Shown here: positions 13,301-28,300 of the stretch, piece by piece
Numbering within the stretch: the first letter of the stretch is position 1
How the letters are laid out: the number at the start of each line of letters is the position of its first letter
DNA from: Patiria pectinifera
Lineage: Eukaryota; Echinodermata; Asteroidea; Valvatida; Asterinidae
NCBI GenBank assembly: GCA_029964075.1
Contig: CM057136.1
Span: 7,068,001 to 7,132,000 of the forward strand
DNA: 64,000 nt
Direction of reading: 5' to 3'
Translations under genes and position numbers: made by a program
Notes under the pieces: generated by a model
Seen by the model: only the letters and a program-made list of their open reading frames with translations
The model's database searches: none
Told to the model about the DNA's origin: nothing

Positions 13301-16300
13301 AGTTTGAGCCGCTGCCAGCGGCTCTCTGTCTCGCCGGGGTCTGCTGCAGGTTATTGTGAGCGGTTTGTTTACAGAGATACATTTAAAGATGGCGGCGTCC
13401 ACATCGACAAACGGCGGAATTTCCAGCGATTTAATACGTCCAAACAGGAAAAAAATCGGTAAATTAAATTCTGTAGTGAAAGAGATATATTGCCCTGTTT
13501 TCTTTTCTATTGCTCCCGGAGGAAGCAAGTTAAAAAAGGGGATGAAACAGAGTGTCATGGCCTAGCAGTTAAGAGCACCGGGCTCATGCTCAGGTGTTTC
13601 AAAGGCAACAGTGGCATTGGATTGAGCCTGGGTCTGAACACTTGTGCCCTTCAGCAAGGCACTTAACCATTATTGCTTTGTCCTTCGGATGGGCCGTTAA
13701 GCCGGAGGTCCCGTGTGTTATATAAGGCCTAACGCACGTAAAAGAACCCAGTAAAGAGAAGGGGTTTGCCCCGGTGTTTCTGGCCTCCTAATACTCCCTT
13801 GTGGAAGTCCTCAGGAGAAGAACCAACCAAGATGCAACCCTGACCCAAAAAGAGGTCTTGGGTTATACCAGCACCTGCTGCTGTTTCCCCAAACATTAAC
13901 GTCATCACAAGTCACGTATCATCAAAATATACGTGCATATTTTGAAGCCCGTCCTCTTCAGAACTATGGGCCCAATGGGGTTGAAACTTGGTATGTACAG
14001 GTACCTAGACTGGTAAGTTTATCAAGCCTATTACTATTGGAGCCTACAGGTCAAGGTCGAAGTCACTATTGCTAAATCAATAGAAATCCTCCATTTTGGT
14101 TTATAGGGACACTGACTTTATAAAAACTTCCAGCATGCCAGGGGGATTGTGCTAGTCTCACTTGCAGTATTTTATTTGCTTTCAAGGGAGCGTGTTCACA
14201 ACTGTCGCCAAAATCATCTGGGAGGCTCTATCAAGAATCAGGAAGCCTAACGCCAGGAAAGGTCAGATGACATCCTGGCTGGATCGTGCCAAGCACAGCT
14301 TCGGTGGTCACTTCCCAGACGTCAAAGTGGACGAAGTCAGGTCCTTGGGAAGAATTATACCAGTTTTTATCGTCATCATCTTTTATTGGACTGTGTACTA
14401 CCAGGTGAGTAGTCTTGCCTCAAGTCTAAATGTACTTTTTGTTCTCCTAGTGCGCCGTTTCTGATCCCTGACAGGTGCAGTGTAGCCTCTCGGGGTTAGA
14501 GGGCGCTTTTAATAAGATTCATGAAATCTAGTCTTGAAACTTTGGACCCGAGAAATTCTAAGCACGATATGTCCTTGAGTGCTGCCTTAATGCTAATTGA
14601 CCTATCACCGTTTGAGAGTTAGCCACGCCCCTTGGACAACCCTATGGAGTTTTTGTACAAATTTTGTGTTTGTCTCAGATTTTGCGCATTCCGCGTCCAT
14701 TTGTATATCATGTAATTGGACAATATTTCACAAGCTGCGTTGACGCGATTGTAACACGATTCTACCGCGATAGGTCCATTGAGCACATGTAAGATATGCA
14801 AAACACCTAAAATCACCCATATGACAAGTCTTTATCCCGAAAGGAAAATCATCAAATCTTAATGTGCACATACGCACTTGGCATACTGAACTGGCTTATT
14901 TTGAACTGTATTTCATGGTGTAATTGGGGCTGGCCCAGCCTGCGACTATAGTGTGTGTGCACTTTGTCATTGCTTCTTCCTACCCAGGTATAAATGGGTA
15001 CCTGTGAGGGCAGAGATGGTTATTGTGATTGATTTTAATTGCTTTACACCGAAACAGCAACTTTGAGCTGTATACCCCCAGGTTGCTGAGATTGTCTTTG
15101 GAATGTTTCATTGGCCCAATGAGGATGGTAATAATGATGTAGCGCCTTGAGTACCAATAATGGTGGATACGTGCGTTTATAAATACCCATTATAATACTA
15201 AATGTACCGTACCATTAGGGAGACACGTTATCGTTATTTTTTCAATAATAGGGAGACATCAGTCATTAGGTAGACATTTTCATGTCTCCCTAATGTCACA
15301 GCCCTCCTTTCGAGGCAAATTTTTACTGTCGCAATTAGATTATATTTGTTGCTCGTGGTCTAATTACCGGTAGTAAACATACCGAAATTCGTGGAAAAGG
15401 GACAAGGGAATATTGGGATAGGGCACATTGAAGTTTGAAAAATTTTGTGCACAAGTCTATGGGGATGTCTCCCAAATGTCCAATCCAGGGTAATTATTAT
15501 TATTATTAATATTATCATTGTGTTGAATTGTTTCCAGGAGTCAACGACCTATTTGCTGCAAGGGGAGCGTATGCGTCTGGTCTACAACGGTTTCACTATC
15601 CCAGTGGCTGCCATCAACCTCTTCAATATCGCAATCATTCTTGTCATGATTCCCTTCGTGGATCGTATCTTCTACCCGTTCATGGCAAGAATTGGATATC
15701 CTCTCACCAAACTGAAGCGAATAGGTAAGACCGTACATGTATCTCCTTATTTGGTTAAAAAAAACCCGGAGAGACTCAAATGTAACCTGCTCTCACAAAA
15801 CCCGGACAAAGTTGACAAATGTTGTTTTTATCTCCCTGGCTTTCAAGCCAGACAGGGGGATATTGCAATCGCATATTCTTTCTGTATGTCTGAGTTTGTT
15901 TATGGTGTAAATCGAGGACACACCTGTGCAACATCCTCGGTGAATCGAGGACAGGAACCAAATTGAGGAAGACCTCGATTAGAAACCGTGTACAAAACCA
16001 AAAGGAAGTACGAACCGTTAAAAGAGTTTTCTCAGTGTGAGTAAAGTGAGTTATTTCTTTTACGAATACAAATGAATGTCCACAGTAGGTATGTAAGGTA
16101 AGTCTGTGTGTGTGAATGTGGCCAAAGCCTGCCGCACGCAAGAGCTATCTGCGGAGCAAAAAGTCGTTTGTTGCCGTTTGCTCAGCACGTAGATCAGAAA
16201 ATATCAAGCTAAGCCAAACAAATAATTAGCCAGTGAAAGCACATACTTCCTTCACGTGATTTCAAGATATTGGTTTTCAATTTCTTCTAAAGCCTGTTTG

Positions 16301-19300
16301 CGGTTGTCCCCGCTTTTGAAATCATGCGACCGGCGAACGAGAATAATCTGGCCACAAATCAACCAGTTTGTCCCCTAAAATAATAGTGCCTGACAACGTC
16401 GCTGACACTTTCGTTGGGGACCGCCATATTGAAATCACGTGATCAGACTATGTGGTTTGATTGGCTAACTAAATTGTTTAGGCTCAGTACGTAGCTCGGG
16501 TTGCCCACTAGTGGTGAGTTGTTCACATCGTGAGGCGACTGGAAAAAAAATATCAAATTGGACAGATATTTGCCTCACGGCATCGCGAGGCATACAACGA
16601 AGAAAAAATTTAGCCGCACACGGTGACATTTCCTGAAGTACTTGCTGAGCAAACGACCTGGACTGTTTTTCCCTCTGCAATTAGTTCTCGTGTGCGGCAG
16701 ACTTCAGTCCACACCGTCTTCACTACCTGCACTGTATGGACATTTTTTGTTCACTTGTCAACATGTGCTGGTACATCTTGGCAAGCGTTAAGCACACACA
16801 ATATGTAATTGATCTAAAACCTAAAGTGTTAGCTTTATTGTCCACACCATTGCAATTTGTTTACTAATAGGATGTTGTGGTCACGTGATGTCAACTTTCA
16901 TCAAACTGTACCCTTCTGCACTGTTTGTGTTTCTCTTGAAGTGTGATTGGTGCCAAATTTGTAACAAACTACTTAATGTGGTATAAACATAACATGCAAA
17001 TCTTAAATGTTTGGTTTGTCTGTCTGTTGCCCGTTGGTGTGACGTCACTGGTAACATGGTCTATTAGATCTAAACCACTTTAAGACAAATACAGCCGTCC
17101 TATTGGGTTTTTTTTCTGTCACAGTTTACAAACACCTTGAAATACGTCTTGGATGCGGCGTCATGAAATCCCATTTGATTTCAGCGATGAAACATTCGCT
17201 TGAAATATGCTCGACTACCCAAGCATTATGTTATCTGCAGTCAATTTAAAACTCATCTCTGATCCATTTTACTAGATCCTTTAATTTCCTGAACGTCAGA
17301 AGTTTCAATTTGCTTACTCATTTCCCCAGGATATTCTTAAACATTTTTTGGTTTGATTGAGACAATAGTAGCGATACTAAAAGTTTATTATCGAAACACA
17401 ATTGGTTTTGCTCGTTCGTATATGCTAGTCACAGTCACATGTTGAATACATTTATTCTCAGTGAGGTACAAAGTCATCAAGTGAATTCATATTTTGGCCA
17501 TTGCCCTCCGGAACAAAACCTAGTCTGAACCATTTTATGTCTGGTAATGTCCTTAATAAAGTGTTCCTCTTCAATTAGCGACGGATAAATCTAACAAAAA
17601 TTGTCTCCAAGCCTGTTTTCTAGAAAGGAGGAAACCTAGGGTGGACTTGTGTATGTCCACAAGCGTTCACGCGTCCCGCATCCTGTGGACCTCTTTGTTC
17701 GCAGGTACACAAATAGTATATTAAACGTTAGAGTAGGGTTTACAAACACTGCTAAGCACAGGGTGGGATACGTTAAGCGTTTGGTGGCAGAAACCGCACC
17801 TAGTCCATTTCTCCTGTTTGCTTCATTTTAAAAATGCGCACATTAGCTTAACATGACGCGAACAATTCGAAATGACTGATGTGTTAGCTGCCACCGAATG
17901 GTTTCCGCCTACCCCACCCCTCCCTCAGATCTCAACCATCGAGTGACGAAAAGTAATGAAACTCAGTACATGCATAGAACAACTTAATATAAACATACCC
18001 AATAAATGTCATGACTATAGGTCAAAAGGTTTTGGAATTATGGCAAAATAATTATTCATATGCAAAAATCGAAATTTTGCTTTGTGTAAACTGCGTATAT
18101 TAATGCAAATTCAGTTTTCACGGCGCATAGCGCCGGAAAAAATTTTTTTTCGCTGGTATGTTTTTGGTATTAAAAGATGAGCAAGACTCGAGGCTAAAAA
18201 GTCAGGACAGCTCGGATCGCGATTTTTATTTTTTTTTTAAATGCAAAAGTATCGCAGAAAAAAAGTTGGGGGCGCCCCCTTCCCTTTTAGGGTTAAAAAC
18301 AAAGTTGACAGGTTTTAAACTAAAATGCTAGACAAAAATTAACAATACTGAAGCTTAAATGCAGATGGAATAGATTTTCCCGGTTGTTTTTAGTCAAGAT
18401 TCAAGATTCAACTTTCATGAATATTTATTGTCATACATGCTTAAAAATTACACGAACATTGATTTCCCAGTGGACATTAATTATTTTACAACACTGAATA
18501 AATCCCCGTCATCTGATTGCTGGATAGTTGATCACATGTCATTGAATGTTTCGTCACGGCGCGGCCGCACCACAAAGATTAAAGTTCTATTGCACAGTGA
18601 ATAGAACTTCCATTACATGGTTTTATTACTGCCGGTTGTTGTGTATTTATTATACTGCGGTCTTCAGTACAATAGATACACCAACGACCAACCGAGAGAT
18701 GGCCATTCCAGGCGCTTTATCTATGCATACGACCTGTGCATTACCACTCAAAGTAAAAACTTCAAAGAGGTGGAGAACGTGCTATCCAATGCCCTCTTTG
18801 CACTATATGGCTACTACGAAGAGAACATGCTTAGAGCAAATCTATCAAAAACACAAGTGTCTGCTTTCCATCTTAAGAACAAAAAAGCAAACAGACAACT
18901 CAAAGTCACATGGTCTGATACGCAGCTACAGCACACAACTAATCCAGTTTACCTCAGAGTTACATTAGACAGAAGCCTAAACTATAAGGCCCAGATTGAG
19001 AAAACCAAAGCGAAAATCAGCACCCGCAACAGCATTCTCAGCAAGCTCACCAGCTCCACATGGGGAGCATGCCCTACTACACTACGACCCACAGCACTTG
19101 CCCTCTGCTTTTCAACAGCAGAGTATGCTTGGCCAGTGTGGGAACGATCGACACATGCCAAGAAGCTAGATTCTGCGTTAAACGCAAGTTGTAGATGTAT
19201 AACCGGCTGCCTTAAGCCTACAAACTCTGACAGTCTGTACATACTCTCTGGCATCGCACCACCAGATGTCCGGAGGGACTTCTCCGAAGAAATATCGGAA

Positions 19301-22300
19301 CTTTATGATTAGACGAATTTGAATATGGTAGTTCTGAACTTGTCGAAAACAGTTTTTAAAATACATTAATTTGATATGACCTTTGTTGTTGAAAAGTTTT
19401 AGACCGAAATAAATTGAATGTGCTGGCTAGTTCTGAACTAGTCGAGCAGTTTGAAATAAATCAGATATATAGAAGGGACCACCAGTTTGTCTAAGAAATA
19501 GAACATTGATGTAAGTACCAGTTCACAAGTCAACCAATTAGATGACGAGGATTAATTCAGGTGCTATATAAAACAAATAATGAATGTTTCACATTCGTGC
19601 AATGAAAAGCATAATTTCATTCGGTGATGGACGAATGTTCCATTTCACTCGGCTTCGCATCGTGGAATGGAACATTCATCTGCACCTTATGACATTATTC
19701 TTACCATTGCATTCATAAGCATTCATTATTTATAGAAGTAGGTATAAAATACAATACACCGAAAACAAAAACTATGCTACAGTTAAAATGAAGTACAAAA
19801 TGTATCCATTATTATACACAAATTCTCACTTTATACAGATAAAGGACACATTGGAACAGGTCGGACAATGTATAGGGTAGGGTAGGATTGAGGGTAGTGG
19901 GGTGAGGGTGGGAAGAGAGGGTAGCATGACACATTGGAACAGGTCTGGCAAGGTATAGGGTAAGGTAGGATTGAGGGTAGTGGGGTGAGGTTGGAAAGAG
20001 AGGGTAGGATAAAGGACACATTGGAACAGGTCGGGCAAGGTATGGGGCAGGGTAGGATCGAGGGTAGTGGGTTGAGGGTAAAAAGTGAGGGTACGATAAA
20101 GGACACATTGGAACCGGTCAGGTAAGGTATAGGGTAGGGTGGGATTGAGGTAGTGGGGTGAGGGTGAAAAGTGAGGGTACGATAAAGGACACATTGGAAC
20201 CGGTCAGGTAAGGTATAGGGTAGGGTAGGATTGAGGTAGTGGGGTGAGGTGGAAAGAGAGGGTAGGATAAAGGACACATTGGACCAGGTCGGGTAAGGTA
20301 TAGGGTAGGGTAGGATCGAGGGTAGTGGGGTGAGGGTGAAAAACGAGGGTACGATAACACATTGGAACAGGTCGGGCAAAAGAATTGTTCATTGTAAAGA
20401 TTGATTTCAGAACAGTTTCCTCACTGGCTTACTACCATGTACTTACAAAGCAACGATTGATTTGTGTTGTAAAGGGACGATAAGAAAAGAAAATTTATGA
20501 CAAGAAGATATCCAAATTCTGACAAGTTTTGATGCTGAAATTAGTGTAATGTGGATGCTTCTGAGCTGCCTGCAATGACATCACACTTATTCTTATAAAT
20601 AGAGGGAAATTTGCATCAGAATAAAAACCAAAATACCCTTGAAAATGGTACATGTATTATGTTGAAGATTGAAATAACGTGGTTAAATTGGACGCAAACA
20701 TGCATTTTAGGGATTTAATTTAAAAACAAAAAACACAAAATGGACCCTTTAAGGAGAATTTTCAATCCAGTTACCGTCACAGGATATTTCATCAATATGT
20801 GCCTTTTAGTCAAGACCTCACAAAATCCTCACATTAGTCAGCCAAAATTAAATCCTTTGATAGAAATCACGAAATAAACTATTGCAATTTAACTTTAATT
20901 CGTGATTTTTATGAATATTTTCCCTGTACAGGACTTATAGCCGGGTTCAGGGCTACACGAGAAAAATAAAAAGAAGAGTAAATACTCAGGAAAACTGGTT
21001 AGGAATTCCAAAGAGATGCAGCACCGTGCACGTGGGAAAAAGCTATTGGAATATCATTTTGTTCTACATCTAGGTATTAGCAACAGTGAATGGATGAGAA
21101 CAGGCGGAAAGTCAGAGTTTTTCTCTCAAACACTCTGATTGGAGGAACCAGGTTGGATAGTCTCCATCCTTGATATTTGTGGTCTGACTTGTGTCTGACT
21201 TTGGACTTGACTTGTGATCGACTCGACTAAAAGTCTGGATTGTCGTCGATGTTCAGTGTGCTTGGGCCGGTGATTCTTGAGCGGCCTTCACTGGTGGAAT
21301 CGCTTGAAGTTCTATCTGCTCTGTCTGCTGCGGTCGGCGGCAGCGGCGGCACTGTTGAAGGAGCTTTGCCAGCGGGGGAAAGGCCTCCAGGAGAGCCGCT
21401 CGATACTGACTGTTCGTCACGCTGTACACCAGAGTATTGATGGAGCTGTTGATGAGGCGAAAAATTACTACGCATAAGGCTACGTCGACAAAGGTCCAGT
21501 ACATATCGGCAGCTTTTGCGGCTGAGAGCATGGAGAAATGGAGTTTGATGTCAATGACAGTAACGGCAATGTCCATTGAATTGAGAACGAAAAAAACAGC
21601 AGTGTTGATGACCAGCATGCGTACGACGGGGTAAACTCGACGTGTTTGGCCTGCTAGACGCTCTCGGTCACTTTGGCACAATTTGATAACGATGAAAATA
21701 TACGAGGAAATAGTAATAGTAAACATTGCCAGGTAAATCACTAAAAGGATGACAACACCTACTTGAGAGAAAACCACACTCCTGGCATAATTAGTATCAA
21801 ATGCAAGTCCGCCCAAAATGCCAGTGACAAGTGCCACAACCCAGATGCCTGCTGATACCTTGGCTGCGCGTGATTTGGTCGCTCGCGCTCTCTGGGTTAG
21901 CGGTTGACGTACGGCGAAGAATCTTTCGACCGCTATGACAGTCACGAAGCCATACGAAGCAATCTGCATCGTTGAAGAAGCTATGTTTACAACTAGAGAA
22001 GCACCTGAAGCTATGTGTGTGTATTCGGCAACCCATGTTGTTGACATGAATATGATCAGAAAGGCAGCGTCAGCCACTGCTAAATTCGACAGATAGACGT
22101 TAATGATCGTGCGCATGGACTTCACTCGAATTACTACGAAGAGAAAAATAGAGTTCAGTAGAATTCCGATGGGAGCGATGATTGTGGCAAACTGACGGAT
22201 TATGTCGTCGTAGGTTTGCCTATGAGTTTCGGCATCACGGAAAAGCTGCCTCTCATCGGGTGTCAGTCTGTCGCTATGTCTCATTGTCCCATTCATCTTT

Positions 22301-25300
22301 CTTTAAGGATGATGTCTTGACAGGCCGGTTCAGAAGTCTATATGTACATGTATCTACATTTACAGCCAGATTATAACTCATCTTGGGAAGAGCAATATGA
22401 AATAAGAAAAGAGAAAAGAAAGCGACAAACACTTGGCATGCATTATAACCAACTCACTCTTCGCGCCTTAAATGGAAATGTCAGAATACTTAGTTTCCAT
22501 TTCGATCAGCAGATCCAATAAAGTTAAAGGCACTATTGCGTGAATGGTATATTTCTAAACTCACTCCAAGGGTGAGCTGAACCCCTGGAGCATGGGTTTG
22601 TGCAGTTCAAATTGCCCCTATTGGATGTTTGATAGCATGAGAAACAATAACAATGTCTTGCAATCTTAATCTTGTTGTTGAACCTAATTACACCACACCC
22701 TGCATCCCCCACGCTGCCCCATCACACCCCACCCGATCCCACCCTACCCCAAAGTTTGACCAAAGTTATATGTACATATTTCTAAATAATCTAAACTCCC
22801 GTGTGTTAGCTTTATATACATGTACCATGCTTCATTTATTTACAGATTGTGGTCAAATAATGTTAACTTTTAGCTAACTATAGTCTGTTCCGCACTGCAT
22901 GTGTATCCCTTGAATGGGGTTTTTGTAAAAGTGGTGACGTAAACTGTTTTATGTGGGCAAAAATAACATGCAAAAGATGCTTTGTATGCATTAATAAAAA
23001 AATATTTGGGTCGCCTATCTGTTGTCCGTTGGTATATGACGAAAAAGGTAATATCATGGTCTATACAGAAATGAGCCATTAAAGAGAATTGTCTCCCATC
23101 CTAATTTTGTTCTGTCCCACTTTACAAACACCTTGATATAAGTTTGGGGTGCGACGTCATGATAACTTGCATTTTTTATAAAAATTGCTAGACTGCACAA
23201 ATGTATCCAACTTTTTTCGGAATCAATTTCATTTCCTGGACGTCAGAAGTTTCAATTTCCTTTCTCTTTTTTAACCCAGCATATTCTTATACAGTTTCTG
23301 GTTTGCTTGAGACAATAGTAGTGATACCAAAAATTCATTATCGAAACACGATTGGGTTTCCTCGTTTACACACTGGTCACAGCCACATGTTGAACGATAT
23401 ATTCTCAGAAAGTTTTTTATAGTTACAAAGTCATCACGTGAACTCATGACTATAATATTTTGGCCATGATTTGGGGGCTTATTTTTGACACTCCAGCACA
23501 AAACCAGCCGCTTGGACAAATTTTGAAAGCTGGGATTTGGGCTCATTGGAAAGGACATTTAATAAGCTTTCCAATGATGTAGGCCTACAGAATATGGTTG
23601 AAGGGATAGCCGCTTACTAAGCAAGTGTCTATGATAACGCTAGCAGATATTGGTGATTGCAAAACAAGACTGCGTTTTGACCTAAAGATTCCGACCATTT
23701 AGTGGCCGCCTTCTGTTGGATCTTTGGTAACCAAATGTTGTATTACAAAAACATAACAGCAAATTTACCAATCCACATTAGGCCGAATTTTCTGCTCGCA
23801 ATGGCGTTGCAATTTGTAAAGTGGACTCCGATTGGCTGGCGCGTGGGGTCTCTATGCTCACATAATTATATCGGACGTTGTTGCTGAGCTTGCGGGCTCC
23901 GTTGAACAACAGCTGATACTTAAACTATACAGAATGGGAGTCTGAAAAAATGTGAAGGAGTGACAGGTTTTTTCAGTTTCCAATTCGTCGGGCCTCGGAA
24001 AGTTTTTTTATTTTCTTAAATCGAGAAATTTGTCATTAAAGTTTCCCAACTTAACTCCTTAGAAAATTTACAAATTAACTTTGTTAAAGAAAAAGTGGTG
24101 GAAAGTCATGTCAGTCAGGCAAAATTAAATATATAAAAGTAAGTTGGCACTCTGAATGAAAAACTAGAGTGAAAGTGTGCATAAGCTTTCGAAGCTACAA
24201 CTACTTCATCAGGTGCATCTAGTGTGCGTTCTTTCAGCAAAACGAAAACAATTCGCACACATCCCTAGACGTGTTTTTTTTTTCCGTTTTCTGAAGAACG
24301 CTTACCTTTTTGTTGTCCTTGGACAGAACTTTAAAACATTGGTTGTGTTCAAAATTCCGTAACTTAAAAAGTACATGAGTGATTTGAATTATTCTAAAAC
24401 AACACTTTGCGTCAAAACGACAGAGTGTTTTTTAGTTGGGTTTCTCGTTGTTGACACTTGATGAATTGAATTTACTAAATTTGCTGTTTTTCGCCCGTTT
24501 GTGTATTGAATAAACAAGAAATAAGAGAAAAAGGATGAGTGTTAGTTCGTGACACCGATAAAGCTGCCAAACTGTAAATTTTTGTTTTCACGAAGTAAAG
24601 GCCCTGTCACACTGTTTGCGATCCTATATGCGCTCTCACTGCGGCCTTGAAAAATAGCTGAGGCGCAACAACAACTACTGCCGGTAGATCGCAGCGACAA
24701 CTACATAGGTCGCTTGATGGGCACCAGAGGGTCTAAATGGTCTCCGATGAGCGCAAAGGTCTTTGAACATGCTCAAAACAATCGCAACACCTCTGCGCTC
24801 TGGCCAGGGCGCCATAATGACGCAACTTGGGCGCTGTACATACAAACTAACAGGATGCCAGGGGATCATGCAAGTTTTACTTGTAGTATTTTTAGGTTTT
24901 GGCATTTTCAAATTTCTTAGGTTTTCAGCTTCAAAATTATATATGATTTCGTAGGCACTGAGAACCTTATCATGCCTAGGAGGCAGAGTTGTAACGAGTC
25001 ACTGATTTTTGTGACTCGAGTCGAGTCGAGTCATTTTAAAGAAGTGACTCGAGTCGAGTCAAGTCATTAGGTCAACAAGGTCGAGTCGAGTCGAGTCACA
25101 GAGTGTGGTCGAGTCACAGAGTGTGGTCGAGTCGAGTGGAGTTGAGTCAAGTATTTAGCTCGAGTCAATTTGAGTCACAAATATTTGAACACTATATAAT
25201 AAATTACAATAAAAAGCAACAAACACAAGAGAGAAAGGATACAAGGCACCAGTCTATTACGAAAATCCAAATACATAAAGTATGCTGTATGGTACCCAAC

Positions 25301-28300
25301 CAACAGTTTCCATTGCTAGCTCATGTCACAGATAAGAAGATGTGAAACTTCGGTCTTATAACTGGTTTGGCTTCGGGTCTAGATTTTGTTGTTCCCTGAT
25401 CGCTGACAACGTCAAAACCTAATTGCATTATACAAAACTGTTTCTGATTATTTAAAGGTGGGCCCGTCCGTATCCATTTGTTTCATGAAATCGGGACATA
25501 AATTTAGCCAGCGTTCCAACGAACTTCAAAATCGCCCGAAACCAATGATGAAACCACGGATTGAGAAATGCGTTTTAAGTCTGGTTCCGGGTTTAGCATT
25601 ACATGCTATAGAACCACAAGGTGGGAGTCCGCGACACGGTGTACCTGTATGTTTGTTGTTTCATTATGGAGGAAGGAAACAGACGGCCGCTGTATATAAA
25701 CGTACATTATTCGCGAACATTAACGTGACGTGAACAAAAAGTGGCAACGCGAACGGCGCGGCGTAAGTCATTGCAAATATTTTTCGCAAATAAGTTTTGC
25801 TTTTATTTTTGGGACTCGAGTCTTATTAGCCTTCCTCGAGTCGAGTCGAGTCATTCTGATGAGGGACTCGAGTCGAGTCGAGTCATTTGCTCGCAGTGAC
25901 TCGAGTCCAGTCGAGTCATTTACCCGTCGGGACTCGAGTCGAGTCGCCAAAAAATGTGACTCGAGTCAGACTCGAGTCGAGTCATTGACTCGAGCCATTA
26001 CAACTCTGCTAGGAGGAAGGATTAACTGCTAAAAACCCTGACAACCAAATTAGGAGATAAAAATACGTATTGAAATTTTGCTTTTTGACTGGTCCATTAC
26101 CATCATGTGCTAGATGCTATTTTTACTGTTTACCAAGCTTGCGCGAGTGGTCACGCACAGGATAAAATCTCACGGGTTACCTGTGCGACAGTCTAGTATG
26201 CATGCGCTTTACAAAGCAATTGTGGAACTGTCGCACGGGTGTAGTACGCACGCGGGAACATTGCCCTTGCTACACACGAAAAGATGGTTGCACGCGTAAA
26301 TGTTAATAAGGGTTTTCCGGAGTCCAATGATGCTGAACTGGAGAATATTGTGGACAATATAGATGCCTCCTGCACTAAAAAAAAGTTGTCCACAGTGTTT
26401 TAGTACTCGTACTCAGTACTCGTACTCGAGTACTACTCAAGTACTTTTTTTGGAGTACTCGTATTCGTACTCGAATGACGTTATACACCATGGCCTTATT
26501 TTATCGATACTTGCAGTTTGAAATGGTTGATTGGCTTGTGGAGAAATCGAAGTTTCCTGATTTTTCTCTGTGCACGTCCAGACAAACACATTTAACAGCC
26601 AGCCGTGATTGGGTCTGTACATCGGTCTTACTAGGCCTGGGCCAATTGCGCACAATGAACGTATGGCCGTATTCAGAATACAAGTACTTGTACTCGTACT
26701 CCGAAGTACATTACTCGTACTCGTACTCGTACGTAAAAGTACTTGTACTCAGAGACCTGTTCTTGTACTTGGAGGTACAAGTACTCGTACTCGTACTCGG
26801 CAACCTAAGTACTCGGCAGTACTCGGTACTCGGGAAAAAGTACTCGACTACAACACTGGTTGCATCAATGTGGTATAAACTCTTAGGAGTTATTACTGTA
26901 TTGCAAACAAAATGAAATTTTCCGGTCAAAGTTTTTCCAAATGTTTGCTAAAGTGCACAGGAGAGCCACTTTGCAAACAGGTAATTGAGGGCAAAGTAAT
27001 AGTTCCATACCCATCTTTCTGGTTTCCCCCCCCCCCCCTTTTTTTTGTAACCTTGCAGGTATCGGCATGGTACTCGTTATCCTTTCCATGATCATAGCAG
27101 CCGGAGTCGAGTTTGGCCGGAAAGCAAACGTCAACGAGTATGGCTACTTCCCGCAGGTAGTTGCTGGCAAGGTCTTCAATGCGTCGGACTTGTCCGTCTT
27201 TGCACAGGTTCCTCAGTACACGTTTATAGGAGTCAGTGAGGTTTTCACAATGATTACAGGTACATACTTTGCCAACCCACATTTTGAATAATTGCGCCCG
27301 AAATCAGCATCCAGAACACTTGAACTTAATTCCAACCAATCATTAGCCTTATGAATAACGTGGCGTCCTTTGCCGTTTCTCCCGATTTTGCTCATACCGG
27401 TAGAGTGTTGCCAAACTTCCTCGTTGATAAACTTCAAATTCATTCCGTTAAAAACTGGCACATTTACCTTAAAGCCCCCTAGTAGTTCCTGCTAAATCCA
27501 ATAGAGTTCAACTGCAGTTTCCTGCTCAATCCACTGTGCCTCATTTTCAGTTGTCTGCTGAATCCAACGGAGTCCAACATGGCGTTATAATGCAGTTCAG
27601 TTGCCTGCTGAATCCAACATTTTGCATCAGGAATGTACACAAGGGGTTTACTGCTCAATCCAACAGGCTCCATCGGGTATATGACATAGTTGGAGGGTTT
27701 GTTGGAATAAAACATGCAAGTTGAAATGTTACTCACAGGGAAAGAAAATTTGAATTTCTTGAATTTGTTGAATTTAATAACAATTTAAGCTCTATTAATT
27801 TTGCACATTTTCTCTTTGCAGGCCTGGAGTTCGCGTACTCTCAATCTCCCAAATCAATGCAAGGAGTGGTCATGGGGCTGTTCCTGTTAACAGCAGGCCT
27901 AGGTAGCTACATCGGTTCACTGCTGGTCACTGTCGTCAATGCGATTTCCAAAAGTAAGTTTAAGTTGGATAACATTGAGTCATTGATACTCAATTTATTT
28001 CCCTCGGTTTTGGTTGGATGAGAAAATCTGAAATGGGATTCGAACCTTGGACGTCCGAGAAGCGGTATTAGGTAATACTGAAGTCTTACTATATAGCGCA
28101 TGTATCTACATGTACCAACAATTAGGTACTCAAGGCGCTTGAAATTATGTCTATTACTAGAGACAGGCAAATGAAATACTTGAGAAATATGAGGCCCATT
28201 ATGAAGCACCTTTATAAGGGTTTTACAAGGTGCTGCTGGGCATTAAGCATGCAGCCACTACCAGAAACAGAAACACCGGGAAAAACCCCTTCTCTTAGCG

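Noticed and set aside
19838-20380. CRISPR-like array
   Set aside because: Whole units repeat without unique spacers, and the genome is eukaryotic.
19826-20392. Overlapping minus-strand frames of 80-182 residues rich in Pro, Thr and Tyr
   Set aside because: They are translations of the 85-bp minisatellite in three frames.
26475-26915. 146-residue frame with Tyr-Ser repeats
   Set aside because: Translation of the GTACTC arrays in the hAT-like MITE.
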